From the NCBI GenBank assembly GCA_001443005.1, contig LEKQ01000005.1:1-64000 (forward strand): a stretch of 64,000 bases of DNA. The letters run 5' to 3'. Positions 59,791 through 64,000 of this stretch are shown here, one piece after another (position 1 is the stretch's first letter; every line of letters begins with the position of its first letter). The notes beneath the pieces are model-generated. The model was not told the DNA's origin and made no database searches. It worked only from the letters and a program-made list of their open reading frames with translations. Both the position numbers and the translations under genes were made by a program. This stretch comes from a bacterium GBS-1. GTDB taxonomy: Bacteria > Synergistota > GBS-1.

Positions 59791-62700
59791 GCTTAAGGAA
59801 TAAGATAGTATTGTATTCTTGCTTGCTTTTTATATCCTTAACAGCTATAATAACCTACATTTCCTATAGGGAGAGCATGGATAAGACTATAGCTTCTTTA
59901 AAGATCGATAGCTTGAATGCTCTTGAAAGGCTATCTATTTTCTCAAACGCTGTTCTTCGTGTGATTAGCTTCTATGAGGGCAGGTTCGGCGGTGAGCTCG
60001 ATGGGTCGTCAGCTGTTAGAGATGTCATTCTTGAAGCCCTGAGCCACTACTCCTTCGGTAAGCGTGGTTATTTGCAGGTTTTCTCTCCCGATGGTAAGCT
60101 TATAATTTCATCAAAGTCTGTGCTTGGAGAGGATGACTCACCATCAAGCCCTCATATGAGAAAGGTCTTTGAGGCTCCCTCTGGTTCCTTCGCTTATGAC
60201 TGGGGTGAAGAGAAGAAGGTCAGGGCCTTCTTTCGGCTTAAGCCAAGCCCTTTAGGGCAGGAAAGTGTCTTAGTCTTAACCGCTTATCTTTATGATTTCG
60301 CGCCCTCCCTTTACTGGAGGCGCTACCTTGCAAGAGTTTTTCCCTTCATAGGAGTTTTTGCCTTCCTTCTATTTCTGGTGTTGGATCTCTATTTGAGAAG
60401 AGGGTTTTTCTCCTTTCTCGATAGCCTGTCTAAGGGGTTTGATAGCCTGATGAGAGGTAACTACGACTTCAAAATGAATAAGTTTGGGGAGAGATTTTTG
60501 GATGAGGTGGTAGATAGGTTCAACGCTGTTAGCTCCCACCTTTCTGCCCAGAAGGAGGAGCTTGAGGCTACCTACTCTGAGCTCCTGAGCTTAAACAAGG
60601 AGCTTTCCTTAAGCAAAGAGGAGCTTGAGGCTACCTACGCTCAGCTTAGGGCCTATGCTTCCTCCTTGGAGAACCTTAACCTTCTTCTTTCAAGGAGTAA
60701 TGAGATCCTGAAGATGGTTCTAAGGGCTGGGGAGGAGCTCCTTCTCGTCTCGAAGGAGGAGGACCCCATAAAGAGAATCTATGAGATTTTAAGCAGATTC
60801 TACGGAGAATCCAGTGTCCTGGGAATATATGAGATCTCTCCTGACTCTAAGCTCTTCATCAAGAAGATCGGCGATGGGGATGAGAGGATTGAGGTCGGGC
60901 GTGGAGTGGAGTCCGCCTGCCTGGAGGGACCTTGCGTCGTAGCCGAGGGAGAAAGTTCGAAGTTTATGGTTCCCATAAAGTTCTTAGATAAGATATATGG
61001 TATCATAGTTCTTCAAACGGGTTTAAATGCCCTTTCTAAGTTAGACGTTGAGGTTATCTCGATGTTAGCCTCCCTGATCGGGATAGCCTTGGCCAATAAG
61101 GATTACTTCGCGAGTGCCGTTGAGAAGACCAAAAAGCTTAAGGCTCTGGTTAAGGTTTCCGAGCTTTTGGTATCCAGTAGGGACCTCATTGGGAATATGG
61201 AACCGATTTCTAAGGCCATCGTGGAGGAGCTCGGGTATGACAATCTTGAGGTTCTTCTTAAAGAGAATGGCAAGCTAAAGAGGGTAGCTGCTTTAGGCAA
61301 GATAAGCGAGATCTCCTACGGAAATGGCGGTTGGGATATAGAAAAGGGTATAGTTGGCTGGGTTGCAAGGCACGGTAAGGGGGCTTTTGTCCCTGATGTC
61401 AGAAAGGATCATAGGTACGTTCAGGTTTATGATGGTGTTAAAGGTGAAATAGCTGTTCCAATAATCGGAGATGGCGAAGTCTACGGAGTGATAAACGTGG
61501 AGAGTGAGTGTGAGCTCACCTTCGATGACTATGAAATCTTGAGCATCTTGGGAAGAGAGCTGGGTATAGCTCTAAGGAAGGAGAAGCTGCTTAAGAGCGT
61601 TCAAGATGAAGCTAAGAGGTTCAAGATACTTTATGAGCTTTCCTTGAGGTTGAGCGCCCTTGAGCCGATAGAAGACATATTAGGCGATATCTGCGCCAAG
61701 ATCAAGGAGGATAGGTCCTACGTTGACGTTACCGTTGCAGTTTATGATAAATATTCCCAGAAGTGGAAGTTTCTTGCAGGTGGGGTAAAGGATTTGTTTT
61801 CTGATGAGGATCTTCATGAGCTGATGAGGGTCGGTGGGGTGATATCTACAGCCTTGCGCCTTTCAAAGATCATTAACGTTCCTGACGTTTCAAGCGTCTC
61901 TTACTACGTTAAGGTTTTTGAGGATACCAGGTCTGAACTTGCTGTTCCCATGCGCGTGGGTGGGGAGATCTTGGGTATCTTAAACGTTGAAAGCCCGCGC
62001 CTTAACGACTTCACGAAGGAGGATGAGGAGTTCTTTGATTCGGTGGCCAAAGTTGTGGGGCTCGCTATAGCGAGAGATCACCTCATCAAGGACCTGATTA
62101 AGCAGAGTCAAAGGCTCATGGCCCTTCTTGAAGTTTCACGCGGCTTAATATCGATTCGTGATGAGGGTGAGCTTTATAATTACGTTTGCGAATCCTTAGT
62201 TGAATATGTGGGTTATAAAAGGGTCGTTTACCGTGAACCTGATTGGGAAGCTGGCTTGCTAATGCTTAGGGCTGAAAGCCCATTAGGTGCCGGTGTTGTC
62301 GACCAAGTCAAGATAGATGACTCAACTACTGTAGGGCATGTGGTGCTCACTGGCTCTCCCCTATTGGTTCGGGACCTCAACCTTGAGCCGAGGTTTAGGA
62401 AGATATATAAGTCAACGAGATCTGTGGTTGCCGTTCCGGTTAAGCTTGATGGGAAGGTGGTAGGCGTCCTAATTGTCTCCGATAGCTTGCCTGGCGCTTT
62501 TGATAAGCGCGATGAGGAGCTTTTATTAACGCTATCTAACATAATATCATCTGCCTTAAAGAGCATCGACGCTATGGAGTCCCTTGAGAAGAAAACCGAG
62601 AGGATGGGTCTGCTTTACGAGCTATCGCTTAGTATTACTAGGGCAAATAGTGAGGATGAGGTTTATGATACCGTTATGAGCTTCTTGAGGAGAGTTAAAT

Positions 62701-63650
62701 CTTACTCTCGAATCACCATTCAGGTCCTCGATGGGGATGAGCTTGTCTTTAAGCGAGCCTATCCAGAAGTTGGAAGGTTTGAGAGGATAAAGCTTGGGCA
62801 GGGGGTAACAGGTTGGGTAGCTCGCACAGGGGAGAGCCTTTTGGTTCCCGATGTCTCTAAGGATCCGCGCTACCTTCCGGGGTTAGAGGGTATTAAATCT
62901 GAGCTTGCGGTTCCCATAAGGGTAAGGGGGGAGGTCTTTGGAGTTCTCAACCTCGAAAGCGAGCTTCCAGGGGTTTTCTCAGAGGATGATAGATGGCTCG
63001 TTGAGGCGGTTGGGGCTTCTATGGGCGTGGTTCTTGAGAACTTAAGTTATGTTAAGGAGCTTGAGGACAACTTCTTTGCGACAACCTTGGCCCTCGCCAA
63101 GACCATAGAGTATAAGGACCCCTATACAAGAGGGCACTGCGAGAGGGTAATGATCCTTGCTGATCGTCTTGCCCTAAGGATCGGGCTTTCTGAGGCCGAG
63201 AGAAAGAAGTTAAGATACGCATCTATACTTCACGATATAGGTAAGATAGGGATTCCTGGGCGCATCCTTGACAAGCCAGGTAAGCTCACTGAGGATGAGT
63301 ACGAGGTCGTTAAAAGGCATCCTGTTTTAGGTGAGGAGTTAATTAAAGATGTTCCCTTCCTTAAGGAGGTATCTCTTTTTGTTCGCTGGCATCACGAGAG
63401 GTGGGATGGGAAGGGTTATCCCGATGGTCTAAAGGGTTATGAGATCCCCTTGGAGGATAGGATAATGTCCATAGCGGATGCCTTCGACGCCATGACCTCA
63501 GAGAGACCCTATAGGAGGGCGTTAAAGCTTGACGATGCCATCCTTGAGTTGAAAAGGGGGGCGGGCTCTCAGTTTGATCCTCTTTTAGTTAATGAGTTCC
63601 TTAAGATGCTCGAAGAGGAAGGGGGGATTGAAAGTGAGGATAGATCTTAA
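59787..63650 (+). CDS. Cache-HAMP-5xGAF-HD-GYP membrane sensor, c-di-GMP phosphodiesterase
   Basis: This 1287-residue protein has a first membrane helix (about 6-24), a periplasmic sCache-like domain (about 26-185, with [16 protein letters not shown]), a second helix (about 188-207) and HAMP (about 208-260). A coiled coil with a repeated KEELEATY unit follows. Five GAF domains come next (about 310-440, 450-595, 605-755, 765-915, 925-1070); four share a VPDV-like then AVP-like signature. The C-terminal HD-GYP domain is intact ([12 protein letters not shown] near 1148, [13 protein letters not shown] near 1201). It should degrade c-di-GMP under control of periplasmic and cytosolic ligands. It sits between pxpC and pxpA with ATGA and 17-base overlaps. 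Confidence 0.93.
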   Translation: MSLRNKIVLYSCLLFISLTAIITYISYRESMDKTIASLKIDSLNALERLSIFSNAVLRVISFYEGRFGGELDGSSAVRDVILEALSHYSFGKRGYLQVFSPDGKLIISSKSVLGEDDSPSSPHMRKVFEAPSGSFAYDWGEEKKVRAFFRLKPSPLGQESVLVLTAYLYDFAPSLYWRRYLARVFPFIGVFAFLLFLVLDLYLRRGFFSFLDSLSKGFDSLMRGNYDFKMNKFGERFLDEVVDRFNAVSSHLSAQKEELEATYSELLSLNKELSLSKEELEATYAQLRAYASSLENLNLLLSRSNEILKMVLRAGEELLLVSKEEDPIKRIYEILSRFYGESSVLGIYEISPDSKLFIKKIGDGDERIEVGRGVESACLEGPCVVAEGESSKFMVPIKFLDKIYGIIVLQTGLNALSKLDVEVISMLASLIGIALANKDYFASAVEKTKKLKALVKVSELLVSSRDLIGNMEPISKAIVEELGYDNLEVLLKENGKLKRVAALGKISEISYGNGGWDIEKGIVGWVARHGKGAFVPDVRKDHRYVQVYDGVKGEIAVPIIGDGEVYGVINVESECELTFDDYEILSILGRELGIALRKEKLLKSVQDEAKRFKILYELSLRLSALEPIEDILGDICAKIKEDRSYVDVTVAVYDKYSQKWKFLAGGVKDLFSDEDLHELMRVGGVISTALRLSKIINVPDVSSVSYYVKVFEDTRSELAVPMRVGGEILGILNVESPRLNDFTKEDEEFFDSVAKVVGLAIARDHLIKDLIKQSQRLMALLEVSRGLISIRDEGELYNYVCESLVEYVGYKRVVYREPDWEAGLLMLRAESPLGAGVVDQVKIDDSTTVGHVVLTGSPLLVRDLNLEPRFRKIYKSTRSVVAVPVKLDGKVVGVLIVSDSLPGAFDKRDEELLLTLSNIISSALKSIDAMESLEKKTERMGLLYELSLSITRANSEDEVYDTVMSFLRRVKSYSRITIQVLDGDELVFKRAYPEVGRFERIKLGQGVTGWVARTGESLLVPDVSKDPRYLPGLEGIKSELAVPIRVRGEVFGVLNLESELPGVFSEDDRWLVEAVGASMGVVLENLSYVKELEDNFFATTLALAKTIEYKDPYTRGHCERVMILADRLALRIGLSEAERKKLRYASILHDIGKIGIPGRILDKPGKLTEDEYEVVKRHPVLGEELIKDVPFLKEVSLFVRWHHERWDGKGYPDGLKGYEIPLEDRIMSIADAFDAMTSERPYRRALKLDDAILELKRGAGSQFDPLLVNEFLKMLEEEGGIESEDRS

Positions 63651-64000
63651 CAGCGATATGGGGGAGAGCTTCGGTAGGTATAAGCTGGGGTATGATGAGG
63701 AGGTTTTGAAATACGTTTCCTCAGCGAACATAGCTTGTGGCCTTCATGCTGGCGATCCACTTGTTATGGAGCGTACGGTAAAGGAGGCCATATCGAGGGG
63801 GGTTGGAATCGGAGCTCATCCTGGCTATCCTGATCTTCAGGGATTCGGTAGAAGGAGCATGGTTATGTCTCCGGAGGAGGTAGAGGCCTTCGTCCTTTAT
63901 CAAATAGGGGCTCTTTATGCCTTCGTGCGTAGTCATGGGGGTAGCCTTAGGCACGTTAAACCTCACGGTGCCTTATATACTGATGCTTACAACGCTGCCT
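63634..64000 (+). CDS. pxpA: 5-oxoprolinase subunit PxpA (LamB/YcsF), cut by window end
   Basis: The first 122 residues are visible. GTG 63634 begins [17 protein letters not shown], followed by [30 protein letters not shown] and VKPHGALY, the metal and active-site segments of PxpA. It cleaves phosphorylated 5-oxoproline in the PxpABC reaction. The start lies 17 bases inside the HD-GYP gene with a G-rich ribosome site. The family is about 250 residues, so roughly half is missing because the window ends. Confidence 0.93.
   Translation, partial: MRIDLNSDMGESFGRYKLGYDEEVLKYVSSANIACGLHAGDPLVMERTVKEAISRGVGIGAHPGYPDLQGFGRRSMVMSPEEVEAFVLYQIGALYAFVRSHGGSLRHVKPHGALYTDAYNAA

Overview
The window looks like a gene-dense chromosomal segment of a thermophilic, strictly anaerobic bacterium. 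The evidence is a Ni-dependent CO dehydrogenase operon, a 59-residue Thermotoga-type ferredoxin, many AGG/AGA/ATA codons, frequent TTG and GTG starts with strong GGAGGTG-like ribosome sites, and extensive gene overlap. Peptide and amino-acid use (M20, M28 and isoaspartyl peptidases, oligopeptide ABC genes, pyroglutamate TRAP/Pxp operon) and Arn-like envelope glycosylation genes suggest a diderm fermenter of peptides. I cannot assign a phylum from this alone; something Synergistota-like is a guess.

Layout. 1-1831: a small unknown gene, a cupin, and a two-gene AbiEii-type toxin-antitoxin cassette lying between two copies of a 110-bp direct repeat. 1741-7999 (minus): overlapping CO operon cooF-cooS-cooC-nuoE-nuoF-hoxU, with a good promoter and palindromes at 8034-8112. 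8118-9929 (minus): PAS-GGDEF protein and an XRE/ImmA regulator-protease pair. 10011-18471 (plus): frameshifted nucleotide-sugar dehydrogenase, ferredoxin, DUF445, MltG, DUF4911, YqeH-like GTPase, TldD, FtsK and thiamine pyrophosphokinase. 18475-24864 (plus): UDP-glucose dehydrogenase, UDP-xylose synthase, GT2-methyltransferase fusion, GT-C transferase and SMR-like protein, which together resemble an Arn lipid-linked pentose pathway.

24895-29151: peptide ABC system with fused permeases and a degenerate ATPase. 29227-32954: Hsp33, zinc ribbon, DUF72, lytic transglycosylase. 32956-38899 (minus): peptidase and Na+ symporter operon. 39021-44502: isocitrate dehydrogenase and aconitase divergent from citrate synthase and a GntR regulator, with two matching 19-bp operators in between. 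44506-48612 (minus): sugar-acid or hydroxyacid operon with a LarA-family nickel enzyme, DgoK, RraA-like and D-2-hydroxyacid dehydrogenase. 48707-53562: KsgA, tRNA-Pro(GGG), HpaI-type aldolase, endonuclease IV, Nudix, cobalamin adenosyltransferase and a radical SAM protein without a canonical start codon. 53538-55017: MBL hydrolase and a divergent flagellin. 55148-64000: TRAP transporter plus pxpB, pxpC and pxpA (cut by the window end), with a 1287-residue five-GAF HD-GYP sensor between pxpC and pxpA.

How it may fit together: CO oxidation feeds electrons through CooF and the HoxEFU-like diaphorase to NAD(P). The citrate synthase-aconitase-isocitrate dehydrogenase set makes 2-oxoglutarate. Peptides and pyroglutamate supply carbon. 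Two c-di-GMP proteins (GGDEF beside the CO operon, HD-GYP inside the pyroglutamate operon) could link metabolism to signalling. No rRNA, CRISPR array, insertion sequence or prophage was seen.
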